Notes: generated by a model not told the origin, from the sequence alone. 64,000 nt of DNA from Primula veris (GCA_963682055.1 OY821746.1:25548481-25612480), one strand, 5' to 3'. Positions 11,802 to 24,523 are shown, numbered from the stretch's first letter. A program made the numbers and translations.

Positions 11802-14800
11802 TCAGTGATATCCAATAGGTGCAGGAGCATCCTTCAGTTCATGCCCTTGATAATGTATATCCTGCAATGTAGTTCAAGACTTAGAATATCAACCAGAATC
11901 AAAATATGTAATAGGAGTATAATGAAAATCAGCAGTGCAATAACAGAGTTCTGGAAATAATGTAGAGTTGTTCATTTTCAAATGGAACGGATTCGTAATT
12001 GATTGTCCAAGTACCTTGACAATATTCTGTATCAACACTGAGTAAGGAGTATTTAGAATATTTGGTCCACTTTAACACACTTATGAAACATCATAAATAT
12101 ACTTCATAAAATCTGCATTACCCTTCAGTTGGGTCCTTGCGGTTTTACATTTAACGTTTTATTCAGGTAAACTGATACCAGAATGGAACTAAAACCCGAG
12201 AAAATATTCAATCCTACTAGAGGGTTGCCATGTGGTCTTCAACACCATTACAGTCTGGACATGTGTATTGATGACCCGCTGTTTATACACATCCGGATTC
12301 CAAAGGTGTGGAGGACCACATAGCGGTCCTCTAGGAGGACTAAATTATCACTCCAGAAACCCGATCGGTTTCTAAAACAGAAAACATTGGTGTACAGATT
12401 GATCATCGTCTATTCAGGAGTACAATAATTTCCAGACATGATAACTAAATATATTAAGAGTTTTTTTTTTTATTTTGTATGTATTATCATACAATACTTC
12501 CCTAAAAACTTCTCTACCCAATATTTAAGACATGAGAATTTACTTACATATGTGAGGAATGATACGAAAAAAATAATGGAACTAGAACTCCCATTAATTA
12601 GGCCATTATATAACTACAAATTTTTCGAAAACATGATACAACTCCGGGTATGAAAATATATGAACTTTGATAAGAAAAGAAGAAATGAACATTAGAACAG
12701 GGGAGAGAGAAATATCATTACGGAAGCAAAATGATTAACATCCCGGTGATGAGCCTCGTCAGCCCTAACCACCATCACCACATCCCGGAGTGTAGCGTCT
12801 GGCGAGAGCTGCCAGTAGTCCCTCGCAATCGCAGGAGCGGGCACATTCTCGATCCTCCCTTCATCTAGCTCCTTCAAGAACTCTGTATACGAGTGTATTG
12901 CCTCCTCCTCCAGGTACCTGTTTTTGGGTGTAATTTGAGCAGTTTAGTATACTAATGAAATTAAGTTAGGAAATTCTACGTCTCGATTTGATTTCGGATA
13001 TCAGCCATCCCGAATTTGATTTCTATGCATAGTTGTGAATTCACATTTTCTGATAATTATAGGGCTGATCATAATGTTGTAATTTGTATACTAACTTCTC
13101 ATCGGATTTCGATTTTCTTCACAAAACTACAAAAGATAGAAATTAGTACCTTAATTAAATATTGTCTTTGCTCCCATTCACTACATAGAAAAAGAACTCA
13201 CAGTTTAGGACTAAATTAGAGAAGACGCAATATATTAGTGTTATGAAAAAGATAAAAAAATATAGAATAGTGTATAAGTATTTGACTTTCTTAATTAATT
13301 AGTACCCCAATCTAAGATTTCTTTTCAATTTGGTATATAAGTAAAAGTAAAAATCACCAAGAAACGAAATGTTAGTTTTTAGATCGCTAGTTTTTGTAAG
13401 TTGGTGTATAAAATCAAAATCAGATAATACATTAGTGTAAAAAAGAACTGTTATTATCCCATAATATCTATATAGTAATTTGCATTTGTAATAGTTTAAT
13501 ACAGTACCCCACAATGCGATGGGCCAGCTTGGGGGAGGCGAGGTAGGCGGCAAAGTAAGCATTGAAGAAGACACCTTGAACGGTGATCACGAGGGCACGT
13601 TCATACCAACAGGGTTTGGCCACCTCCATGAATGTCATTAGGTGCATGCGCTCATTCTCAGCTTCTTCTAGAAGGGCCTTGATCCAGCCCCCACTGTGTT
13701 CGAACCGTCGGAGAGACTTGCAGTGGAGGAGCATGCCACCGACCATGCCTGGTACAGCTGCAACAGTCTCGAGCATCATTGCACGGCATCCGTATCGCCT
13801 CTGTGTTGGTGAATTTTTAACTCAAAACAGATTAGTTGCAAATACACATGAGATTGCAATGTAGTAATTGTTTGTCTGCAACTTCTAAGCCAAGAGCCTG
13901 AATTTGAGGTTGAGAAAATCCAAGTTCATCCAGCTTAAATCTTTTTCGGGCCAAAAAAAAAAAACGAGCTAGCTTATAAGCTGGTCAACCAAACATAGGC
14001 AGATACTAAGCAAAAACGAAAAAGTTAAAATTAAAATTCGCGATCAAACAAGGTCATAGTACTGAAACTAAACAATGAAAAGTTGTACAGACGCTGTTCT
14101 ATGAAACTACTAGGATAAATTTCAGTTCTATCATTTACAAGCACCACGTCGAGGAGGCGAGGATGGGTCTGCAATATCATCTCATGGAAGCTCTATAACT
14201 TTGTTAAAACTTACTCGTGATCACACTCACTGTAAATATGATACGCACAAGTTTTTTGTATGTTTTGTACATTAGAAACAACCAAACTTCAGAGGGAGTT
14301 AACAATCATCATTCTTATTCCCATTATTCTTCAAAGGAAAACTTAAAGGCGTTTCCAAATTGAAAAACTTATGATAGTTGCCATGTCTTATGCCAACGTT
14401 CATTTATTTTTATTATCTTTTCAACTTTAAGTTCAGAAGATGCATTTGAAACAATTGATCTTTGAAGCCTGGCTAATCAGTTAATATACTGGACAGTTGA
14501 ACTGCCAAATATATAGCGTCGTTCGAAGTCTAGATGATACTTAAAGAACAACTTCAGTAAACTTTTTTTACAAAGTTAGCACAGTTACAACTGTACCGGT
14601 ACCCTAGTGTTCATGTTGAAAGTTCTTCAATTCAGAATGCATATTATTGTCAGTCTCAACCAACAATAAGTAACCATATGAATCAATATCATAAATTCAA
14701 GGATTAAACTATTAGATTTAGTGAAAATGGATCTCTTGCATCAAGTTATTACCTGAAAGAATATGTCGGTAGGTAGCCTCATAGCCTTCACAGTATAGTA

Positions 14801-16798
14801 AGCAACCTTGTCCAAGAAAGTTATTGGTGCATGATGCTTCTTCAAATCAATAGTTAAATCCGACTTGTATGTCTCACATGGCTTCATTCACCCAAAATAC
14901 AAAAATAAGGAAAAAATTGTCACCTAATTCTGGGCACAAACTTAATTAGCAGCTTTTAAAAACTGATTAACTCTTCTAATACTTCATTAAGCACTATGTA
15001 ATGTGCAACCTTTTGAAATATGCCAAACAAGTGATAGTTCTATATCCTAAATAGGAACCGATAGAATATTACTTTGGTGTAGCTTCTAAAAGTTGGAAAA
15101 GACTGAAAACTCTAAAAACGTGAACAGAATATCCATTTCTCGAGTTGAAAACATAAACTGCCAATGACACAATATATATATGATGTGCTCCCCCTTTAAA
15201 CAAGATTTTACTATGAAAGCCAAAAAAATTAATTTTCATCTTTAAAAATGTTAAATGTGGATAAAACAGAAAAGAAAGGGCCCAATACTTTCTTTGAGCT
15301 TGAGAACAGAAGCGGTATAAAACATGACAACTACAACTTTATTTTGTCTAAACATCACTTTATTCTTTGTAGCAAAAAACTATTCTCTTTTTGCGCCTGT
15401 AGAATCAGAATTTAAATAACAACTTATCAATTTCTTCAAAAATAATATTAAAAAAAAGAAGCTAAAACACTATCAATGCATGGTATCCTCCTTTCTAGTC
15501 ACGAATTTTATTCAGAAAACAATCATTCAATTAAGCGTAAAGAGACATGGGAAATCAGTAATATGTTTCTAAAACATCATAACCAAAGCTAATGCATCCA
15601 TTTCTTATACTCCAATAAAAACAGAAACAGTAAAAAGTAATTGTATTATGTATATACCTGAACAAGAGCAATGTGTTAAAAAATTATATATGAGATAGAT
15701 TGGCTTCTTTCAGGAGAAAAAAGTTAACTCCTCAGGATAGTGTGCACATGGAAAATTGTTATCACGATTAGTTTACTTTTCCGGTAATTAATAATCAGTA
15801 CAAACTGTACAATAAAACTGATAGTTTCAATTGCCATTTGTCTGCATCTATCATTATCGTATTTTCAACCATCTTTGCTCTAATTCTTTAAAATTCCTAT
15901 TCTATAAATCTTGTTTTTTTCACTTTGTTCCCCTCTCAATTTGGTAACGCGCAACCGTACAACATGCACAAACTGGCGGAGTTAGGAATTAGGATAAGTT
16001 TTTTTTTGATATTTACAGATGCTGAAAGCCTAAAAACCTTGATATTTTGTTCAAATCGGTTTTTCTTGAGCATGGAATAGCTTTATCCTCTACCATCCTA
16101 CTAGCTTATTCCTCGTTCTATTTATCACTGTGTTAAAAAGCGCGCTTCGCAGTAAAAAAAACACTCGCTTCAAAGACCGATTAAAGCTTAGCTTTTCCGC
16201 CTTTTAGGCCGCTGGCTAAAAGCTTACGCTTTTTAATCTTTTAGCATATATAACTCTTGCAAAAACACTTTAGTTTTTAAAACACTGCTATTTATCAAAG
16301 ATGAAATAACTCTAGTTCTGTACTATCATCTCATGTTTTGATTACATTAATGTATGCATAACTTATGTGTATATTAGGTAATTTGTTTAGTGTAGACTAA
16401 CATATAGTTTCACTAACCCAAAATATTAGTCAAGCCTCCGCCCCGGCCCTGTGCTCATCCACGGTTTATCAAGATGAAACAATTCGAGTTTTTTACTATC
16501 ATCTGATATTTATGTATTGATAACATACGTGTGTATATATATATAAACTGACCCTAAAGCAGTTCCAGTTCCATCGAGTCCCATCGTCCTTAGTGATCTT
16601 GGTCGGAGATATTCCCCAGTAACTCAACGTCCCCGCCTTTTTCCCACTCTCTTCTCCAGCCTTCGGCTTGTCCTCCTTCGAGTCCAGCACCATTGCGCTG
16701 CAGTTCTGCAACGGAAACTTTTGCCACGTCATCGCAGGTCTGCACTCGGAGAAGAGGCGGAGACTAGCTGATGATCGTAAGGCACGGTTCATCGACAT
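11802..16798 (-). CDS. AOX: Ubiquinol alternative oxidase, mitochondrial, five exons
   Basis: Exons on the minus strand: 16798-16553, 14881-14753, 13800-13508, 12917-12722, 11861-11802, all with GT donors and AG acceptors; 307 residues. Known function: oxidises ubiquinol and reduces oxygen to water on the matrix side of the inner mitochondrial membrane, bypassing complexes III and IV. The N-terminus ([18 protein letters not shown]) is basic, Ser-rich and without early acids, like a transit peptide. Di-iron ligand motifs are all present: E136 in LETVAA, E175 and H178 in NERMH, the LEEEA helix at 225-229, and E277 and H280 in RADEAHH. The regulatory cysteines are Cys80 (NCFR) and Cys130 (RRYGC). 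The C-terminus is the usual APAPIGYH. Exon 2 (129 nt) and the final exon have the lengths I recall as typical for plant AOX. The usual 489-nt third exon is split here into 293 + 196 nt. The common PWETY reads PCETY. Confidence 0.96.
16128..16287. mobile_element. Small Mutator-like MITE in AOX intron 1
   Basis: A 160-bp insertion flanked by a perfect 10-bp direct repeat, CTATTTATCA, at 16118-16127 and 16288-16297. The ends are CTGTGTTAAAAAGCGCG and, reverse complemented, CAGTGTTTTAAAAACT. The interior is rich in AGCG/AAGCTT words. The duplication length fits Mutator-like elements. A larger relative is at 59300-59785. Confidence 0.75.
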
Positions 16799-16960
16799 AT
16801 TTGATCCTTTGTTGTTAAAGTTGAGAGGGTTTTTGAAAGGTTTTTTTGTGTGTATGGTTTTGTTTTGAGGGTTTAAGGGTTTAACAAAGGGTTTATGGGA
16901 GAGTTTGATTTGTCATATATTTAACCATGGTTAGGTTAGGTTAGGTTTGTGAGTCGCTGG
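16799..16960 (-). promoter_or_regulatory. AOX 5' leader / proximal promoter region
   Basis: On the minus strand the stretch just upstream of the AOX ATG contains AAACCCTTAAACCCT-like words (about 16868-16882), resembling plant telo-box motifs. No confident TATA box or transcription start is assigned. Upstream of it, TTAGG is repeated about three times on the + strand near 16930. Confidence 0.35.
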
Positions 16961-17484
16961 GGAGATTGAGGTTAGTCTCTGACGTGGAAATTTTGAGATT
17001 TTCTGTGTATGCTTATTTATAATAAAACGTTACACGACTTTATTTTGTTTTCTTGTAATCAATGAAAAACTGTTGGTGTTTATTAAAAAAAAAAATCTAA
17101 CTTTAGTTAATCATGTAAAAGAAAAACCGCAAGCCAAACATCAAAACTTCTTAAGACATCAAAATAAAAGCAGCTACTCAAAAACCCAAAATACTAAATT
17201 CAGGAGAAAAAAAAAGCTCTGTTGGTGTTCTCGTATGTGTGTCTCTTTTCAGAATTGTTCCGATGGATTAAGACCGTTCACAATCCACCATTCCAATATT
17301 GAAATATGAAGAAATAGAATGTATATTATGCATAAATAAGAAGTGGTCTAACGGGTAAAAAAAATACGTTCAAGAGCTATCAACTCTTTCTATTTTCTCT
17401 ATTACCCATTAATTATCGTCATCATCAATCCTATTATAACTAACAACCAATAATCTACATTCGAAAAAACAAGTCGTCGATGCA
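16961..17484. other. Gene-free stretch upstream of AOX
   Basis: No exon is seen; it probably includes distal AOX promoter. It ends at the ATCAT that flanks the copia composite. Confidence 0.35.
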
Positions 17485-17489
17485 ATCAT

Positions 17490-18018
17490 TGTTGGGTACG
17501 TTGTAAATAAACACAATAATTTATACGGAAAAGAAATGGACAAAAACAGAAAATGGTTTCCTCAAATATATAATTATCAAATACAAGATTTAACGTAAAA
17601 TAATGTAAATGATACCGAAATGGACTAAAGTCCGAGACGAGTTAACTGCAAGCAGTTTCCCTTAAACGATATTTGCCCCGCCACCTCTGCTTCTGGCTAA
17701 ATGGGGCACTTCGTTCCCAAGGTACAACGTCTATCGCATGTGATTCGGCGGAAACGGCACCGAGCCACGGTCGGGCCATTGGTGGTGCGGTACTCTCTCT
17801 CTATATGTATGCATGTGTATGTGTGTGAATGTGTATGTTATGACATGCCTTTGTTTTATTTTCCATGAAAAGTGTAGAAAATGTCACAAGACCATTTTTC
17901 TTTTAATATAGTCTTTGTAACTTCTTTTACAAAATAAAAAGGCCACATAAATGGGGGAATAAATGTTTTTTGTAACCACAAATAAAAGCATTCACTTTAT
18001 GTTTGGTACGGTAATACA
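17490..18018 (-). repeat. Inverted LTR at left end of composite
   Basis: In its own orientation it starts TGTATTACC and ends CGTACCCAACA. Over its last ~325 bp it matches the direct LTRs with about a dozen differences by eye. The first ~200 bp (U3 side) is clearly related but much more diverged, sharing AAGTGAATGC, CCCCCATTTATG and the CACACACATACACATGCATACA block. Confidence 0.75.
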
Positions 18019-18024
18019 ATAAAT

Positions 18025-18558
18025 TGTTGGAAAACCGAAACGGTTTTAGGAAGTGAATGCAATTTATTTGTGTAACTTGCAATGTTAATTGCCCCCCCAT
18101 TTATGGCATTATTGACATGTAACTCTTCATATGTTTTTTTGGTAAAAATCATGCATATATCTATTATTTTTCCAAGACAAGAAAATAAAGATAAACATAC
18201 ATGGCATATACACACATTCACACACATACACATGCATACATATAGAGAGAGATTACCGCACCACCAACGGCCCGACCGTGGCTCGGTGCCGTTTCCGCCG
18301 AGTCACATGTGATAGACGTTGTACCTTGGGAACGAAGTGCCCCATGTAGCCAGAAGCAGAGGTGGCGGGGCAAATATCGTTTAAGGGAAACTGCTTGCAG
18401 TTACCTCGTCTCGGACTTTAGTCCATTTCGGTATCATTTACATTATTTTACGTTAATTCTTGTAATTGATATTTATATATTTGAGGAAACCATTTTCTGT
18501 TTATTTGTCCATTTCTTTTCCGTAGAAATTATTGTATTTATTTACAACGTACCCAACA
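18025..18558 (+). repeat. 5' direct LTR of copia element
   Basis: 534 bp, starting TGTTGGAAAACCG and ending CGTACCCAACA. It differs from the 3' LTR by about two substitutions and one T-run indel by eye. No primer-binding site complementary to an initiator tRNA-Met (TGGTATCAGAGC type) follows it. Confidence 0.85.
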
Positions 18559-21500
18559 ATCTTAAACGATATTTTTTTTTTATGTTTTGTATGTTAATAC
18601 AATAATTTTGGTGTTCGGATAAACAGAAAATTATTTCCGTTTCGAAAACAATTCATTGGAAAATCATTTTTTAACAAACCTTGGTTTTAAGAAATTGATT
18701 TTTTCATTTGAATTGTTAAAAGCGTTTTTCGTTTGGTTTTACCTTTTTTTTGGGTTTTGTGAAAATCCTTATTTTCGGTTTTAAACCGTCTCGTTTGAGT
18801 TTTGTGTAATATGTGTGCATGCTTCTTATGTATTTTGTGTATATTTATGTACAAATATGCTTAGATATATTTTATGTTAAATATATGTCTTGAGATTTGC
18901 ATGTTTTTCGGTGATTGGATATGAGGCCCAGGAATGTTCCTTGCATAAATTGTTACTACATATTGATTTGCTATTTCCAGAAACATTTATGCAGTATGTT
19001 AACTTGTTTGATTTATGCACAACTTGGTTTTGATAATTAAACCAATTTCCAGAAACATTTTTACAGTAGCTCTCGTAATGCTTTTATCTTGTGACAACAA
19101 CCTATATTCTTTTTTAAATATTTCATGAATTCCACTTCTTATAAATGTGTTGACGTGGGGCGTACTAATTTTCATGAGTAAATTTTCGGCTTTGTAACTT
19201 ATAAATGACCTGGCTGTTATTTATGCCTATGGTGTAACGGATATGTTTATGTTTTAATTTATCGTGAACCACAAGAGTAAGGTTGGTTGATAGAGGATCA
19301 ACTTTAGTAAGGTTTTGTGAATTATAATAATTTAGTTTTTGGAATTCCTAATACCATTACTTTGTTAATACTACTGGAAATATTTGGTGTTAATGTTTGT
19401 ACATTGGTTGCGGTTACGGCTGCTTTGCTACTGCCTTAATTGAAGTTGCCTGCACTTTTAGTTACACCCATGTGTCTACAGTAATATACTTTACCGTATA
19501 TGAATTTTTTACAACTTGGTCAGGGAGATTTAAGAGTTTAATTTTTGATAGACTTTATTAATGGTGTTTAAAATAAATAAATTAGTAATTGGGTTTCAGT
19601 TACTATAATAACATTATTGGTGTAACAGTTTGTTTTTATGGTGCATCGTGCATGTAAGGCATTTGTTGGAGTAAACAATATTATTGGGGATATTGTTATT
19701 CGATGTGTGACTGTTATTTTATTATCTCGTAAATGGTCATGTTAATCAATTAGTTGTTTGTGCTAATTATATTTTCTAGAGTTCTAGAATTTTTATTTAT
19801 GAGAAATAATTTGGTTAGAGACTAAATTAATTATATTGTTAGTGGATTTATACATGTTTATTATTTTCATGTTAATAAAGTACTAACAATTTCCAATGAG
19901 TATTTGTGTAGACATGGATCTCTACCATGTAATTGGAAGATTGTTGATTATTCGAAACAGTTCTAGTAAAAGCCATTAAATTGGGGATTATGACAGAACT
20001 GGTTTCGAAATAGTTCTTGTAAAACCATTTTCTGATTTTTCGGAATTTGGGGCTTACGAGAGAACTGGTTCAAATTCTGAGATTATTCTTTGTAAAATCA
20101 GATTTATCTGGTGTTTACAGTTGAATAAATCTTTCAGAATTTGATAATCTTTTTCGGGAATGAACTAGAATACTCTTGCAAAATCAGTTTCTTGAAACCA
20201 TGCGTGGTTATAGAAATTTGGTGTTTGCGAATGAGGAGTTTTAGTTTCATTTTTCAAAATTAGATTGTGCGTGTTTGTTATTTGAGATAACAAACAGTTT
20301 CCTGCGGGAAATGTCCGGAACACAATGGGTGCTGGAACTGACCAGAACATTGTGGGTGCCGGTGTAACTCCTATTAATTTTGCATGAGTGCATATTAATG
20401 ACGGAGGTTACAAATTCGAAATCACCATTATTGAAGACACTAATGTGGTGAGATAATGGGTGATATCCTTATTAATTGTGATTTATTGCAATTTAATTTG
20501 GAGGGTTACAAAATTTGTAACGGTGATCATTAATGAGATTAATGACGATTATTTATAACTTCTTATTAATTGTGATCAATCACAATTTAATTTGGATAGT
20601 TATAAATTATTGTAACGACAGTCGTTGTTGGCATTTATGGAAAGCTTTATTAGCTACCTATGAATTGCATTGACGAGTCGGTTACATATTTGGATGAAAA
20701 GTTATTTAATAACAAACTTTGTTCATCCAAGAGCAAATAATTTGATGATTAAACAAATTATAAATGGCCGTTGAGTTTTATTTTAATAATAAACAAATAT
20801 CGGCTAATTTATTATTTGTTGAAATATTATCTTATTAATTTGCTGAAAGAACATTTAATAATTTGTTGAAATTAACATCTTATTTATTTGTTGGAAAAAC
20901 ATTTAATAATTTGTTGAAATTAACATCTTATTAATTTGTTAGTAAAACATATTGTGAATATGTTGAGCTTGCTATTATTGAGAATAATAATTTAGTAATA
21001 TTATATTACTATTATTGGGGGAGAACCCCGAGGATCCCATAAATGTGGGGGTAACCCGTCGATCATGTAGATCGAGAATCTAAACGTACCCAAAAGCGCC
21101 TACGGGCGAGTGGGAGAAAACCTAACGGTTCAGTGGTATGGACTTAAAACGTCTGAAATAAACGATATCGTTTCATTTACCACATTGAAATCGATTAAGT
21201 TTCTCTATAACAGTGTGCATGTTCTGAGTGAGGACAAAGGGAATGCACGAACTGTGGGGGCGTTAATGTGTGGAAACATTTTAAACGTTTGGACATCCAC
21301 TAACAAGTGCAAGCATACATATCTGAATCATGACTAGTGGTTTTGAAACCTAAAGGGCAGTAGCCTTTCGGTAGCCAAAACACTAGGATCAAATTGTGAT
21401 AAGGTTGCTTGTTTGTGGCAATACATGAGTGACTATTTGTTCAAAATGAGCATTTTAGTCGATACTCTTGTGGTCAATAATGACATGTTGAATTATTCAA

Positions 21501-23980
21501 CCAAGTCACTGATTTGACATGATATAGTAGGTGATGAAAATATAAAAGCTTAAATGTTTTATTTTTCTAAATCTATTATTTAAATTGAAACACAAATATG
21601 AGTTTGTGTTTGAAGCAATGTATTGCTAAGTCTTCAGTTCGAAGTTTTCGAACGGAGTACATAACCAAATGGTTCGATGCATTTGAGATGAGTGCATAAA
21701 AGATATTTCCTCAATTTATTGATGGATATATATTAAACACTGATACGTCTACTTGATGAGAAGTAAAAATAAATCAGTCGAGATATTCATTCAAGTAAGA
21801 ATGAATGCGTGAATTCTATTGTTGAGGATTAATGCTTGTCAGAAAACATGTTTAATCATGGGTGTTCTGTTTTGTTAATCTACCAATTTTAATCCAATGA
21901 TTAAGTGTTAATCATTAAATGATAGACTATTTTTGGAAGTGTTAGATATTGTCTAACTAGTTCTGAAATGGTATATTCACATATACATGATCAGTGTGAT
22001 TGAAATGGTGAACATGAGACACCGTTCGCACAATTGTATGGTTGGAATGTCATGTTGATAAGTTCAGGGTTAAACTCTGAATTTGTGCGGGAAGTGAGCT
22101 TTCCGCAAGGTATGTGTTGAACAAACTACCGCTTAGGAAGTTGGACCAAACAGTTAGAACTATAGAAGGCATGGTGCCTGACTATAAGTTCGTGAAAGTT
22201 TGGTGCTACCTAAGAAAGATCTCAATCTTATTCCTTGAAGGACTTGGATAGGATCAAAAATGGTAGAATGTGTGTTCATCAGATAAGCACAAAATATAGT
22301 GCTGATCGGTTTCTAGTGCATAAGTCAGATGACTTTAAGGTGCATATAGAGTTCTATGTCCGAGAAGCATATTTTCTAAAAGAGAAGCTTTCCCGCAAAA
22401 CCTCTAACGCCTGGTGAGTGTGATCAATACGTTGAGGGTTCAAAGGATTACGCTACCCAAGACAAGTGAACACTCAAACGGTGCTGGAAAAATGGGGAAA
22501 GTGAATCTTGTAAGGAAGATGAAGTGACTCGGCATGGTAAAAGGGTAAGGAATGAAACTTCCTTTGTCCCTTGACCTTCATGAGTGAAGGTGAATCGACG
22601 ACATTGAAATAATCAATGTTTTCCATATAATGTGTAGATTGGAAGATGCCATCAACAATGAGGTTGATAGGCACGTGAGAAATAAAGTCAATTACTTTAA
22701 GTAAACTGACGGTTTTGATAATTTTAATGTCTATACTCTAATCTCTATAAAAGGGAAACATGTGTTTTATAAATGGAGATCTAGAGAATTAGGAACAACC
22801 CATTGGGTCGTGGTTCCGTGTAAAGTAAGCTAAGGTGCTAAAACTTGTTAAGTCGTTATATGGACTAAAAAAAACACCTAACTTATCATAGGTAGTCTCT
22901 TGTGCGTCAAGAACTATACTAGACCAATTATAGCCAACTCAGTGAGCAGACTCAGTAGGTTTGCCAATGAGGCTTCTCAGATACATGAGGTATACTGCCA
23001 ATCATGAACTGCATTATACGAGATGTCCAAAATGTTTGGAGGGTATTTAGATACCAAGTGTAGAGTTAGAATTCATAACGTTGAATCAAACTACAGAAGA
23101 GGCAGATTGGCTGAGAAGTCTTGGAAGGTATTCCAAGTGGCCAAAATCTGTTCTCGCAAAAAATATGTACTGCTGCAGTCAGTCAGTTATTAAACGGGAT
23201 CAGAATAATTTGTATAATAGAAAGTCCCGACAAAGTCATGACATATTCGTCGGAGACACAAATCCGTAAGAGGAATTGCTAGCAAAAATTGTGGTATCCC
23301 TAGACTTTGCAAGGTCTAAGGATAATAATGCGGATCCATATACAAAATGCTTGACTCGTGGAGGAGTTGGAGCATCATCGAGGGAAATGGGGTTTGAAGC
23401 CCAATAAATTGGAAACCTTCGCATAGGTAACCCAACCTGAACTGGAAACTTCAGTCTCGGGTTCAATGGGACACTGAATTGTGCGGGTAACCGAACAAAG
23501 CATTCGAGAACATAAGTTCTCAGCCCATTTCTATGATGAAAGAGTGATAGACCTGTACCATTTTAAGGGTGAGCATGAGGCTCTTAATGAATCAAGTATC
23601 TCGAAGGTCGAGTGGGGTGAGTCAGGACACCATTGACTTGAAAATCACCTATAACGAGTGTGTATGGCCGATACTATGTGATGATCTAGGGCTAAATCAC
23701 TAGAGCACTCGGTTGAATTTGCCAAGGCAGTCCAGGGCCAAATATGGACAACAACCAAAGGGTTTAGTAAGTGGTGTAGAGATGACATTGTGTGAGTATT
23801 ACCTTGGTATGCACAAACGCTAAAGGGTTCAAGGCTTTAAGGCTACCCAATAGTAGCATATCAGATTTTACATCACTATGGCAGGTTCAAGGCGCGCGCT
23901 ACCTGTCCTTATGCAGTGAATTCTCGTGGTTCTCTTGATTGCATTTAGGATGCACGTTGCATGTCAGTTGATTGCATTCA
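18559..23980 (+). pseudogene. Decayed copia internal region (gag-pol remnant)
   Basis: No long ORF survives. Recognisable pol remnants on the + strand: a reverse transcriptase word KSLYGLKKTP at about 22852-22887 (family consensus SLYGLKQAP), SVSRLSRFAN at about 22941-22970, and an RNase H C-terminal stretch NADPYTKCLTRG at about 23326-23361 (family consensus ADPLTK). These occur in the right order over about 0.6 kb, separated by stops and frame changes. The region from 18.6 to 22.8 kb has no recognised gag, protease or integrase. A tandem array lies at 20826-20949. Confidence 0.7.
20826..20949. repeat. Tandem units of about 48 bp
   Basis: About two and a half units built on CATTTAATAATTTGTTGAA followed by ATTAACATCTTATT and ATTTGTT. 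It lies within the decayed internal region of the copia element. Confidence 0.7.
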
Positions 23981-23990
23981 TGTGGGGGAT
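23981..23990 (+). promoter_or_regulatory. Polypurine tract of copia element
   Basis: TGTGGGGGAT directly abuts the TGTTGG start of the 3' LTR, as expected of the plus-strand primer site of an LTR retrotransposon. Confidence 0.7.
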
Positions 23991-24523
23991 TGTTGGAAAA
24001 CCGAAACGGTTTTAGGAAGTGAATGCAATTTATTTGTGTAACTTGCAATGTTAATTGCCCCCCCATTTATGGCATTATTGACATGTAACTCTTCATATGT
24101 TTTTTGGTAAAAATCATGCATATATCTATTATTTTTCCAAGACAAGAAAATAAAGATAAACATACATGGCATATACACACATTCACACACATACACATGC
24201 ATACATATAGAGAGAGATTACCGCACCACCAACGGCCCGACCGTGGCTCGGTGTCGTTTCCGCCGAGTCACATGTGATAGACGTTGTACCTTGGGAACGA
24301 AGTGCCCCATGTAGCCAGAAGCAGAGGTGGCGGGGCAAATATCGTTTAAGGGAAACTGCTTGCAGTTACCTCGTCTCGGACTTTAGTCCATTTCGGTATC
24401 ATTTACATTATTTTACGTTAATTCTTGTAATTGATATTTATATATTTAAGGAAACCATTTTCTGTTTATTTGTCCATTTCTTTTCCGTAGAAATTATTGT
24501 ATTTATTTACAACGTACCCAACA
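23991..24523 (+). repeat. 3' direct LTR of copia element
   Basis: 533 bp, almost identical to 18025-18558. A shared ~98-codon open frame in both LTRs is an LTR shadow, not a gene. It is followed by ATCAT, which matches the left flank of the inverted LTR. Confidence 0.85.

Larger units (their letters stand above)
17490..24523 (+). mobile_element. Composite decayed Ty1/copia insertion with an extra inverted LTR
   Basis: Order: inverted LTR (17490-18018), 6-bp spacer ATAAAT, direct LTR (18025-18558), decayed internal region, polypurine tract (23981-23990), direct LTR (23991-24523). The outer flanks are ATCAT at 17485-17489 and ATCAT at 24524-24528. Neither the inverted LTR alone nor the LTR-internal-LTR unit alone has matching 5-bp flanks. 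So the sequence supports one 7.03-kb insertion with the same LTR terminus (CGTACCCAACA) facing outward at both ends. Copia affiliation comes from decayed reverse transcriptase and RNase H words at 22850-23425. Confidence 0.7.

Noticed and set aside
16925..16950. TTAGG repeated about three times, telomere-like
   Set aside because: The plant telomere unit is TTTAGGG; three TTAGG units in an AOX upstream region are too few to be an interstitial telomere.
18309..18605. An ORF of about 98 codons, repeated at 24274-24576
   Set aside because: It lies inside the two identical LTRs and has no domain; its repetition is due to the LTRs, not a gene family.
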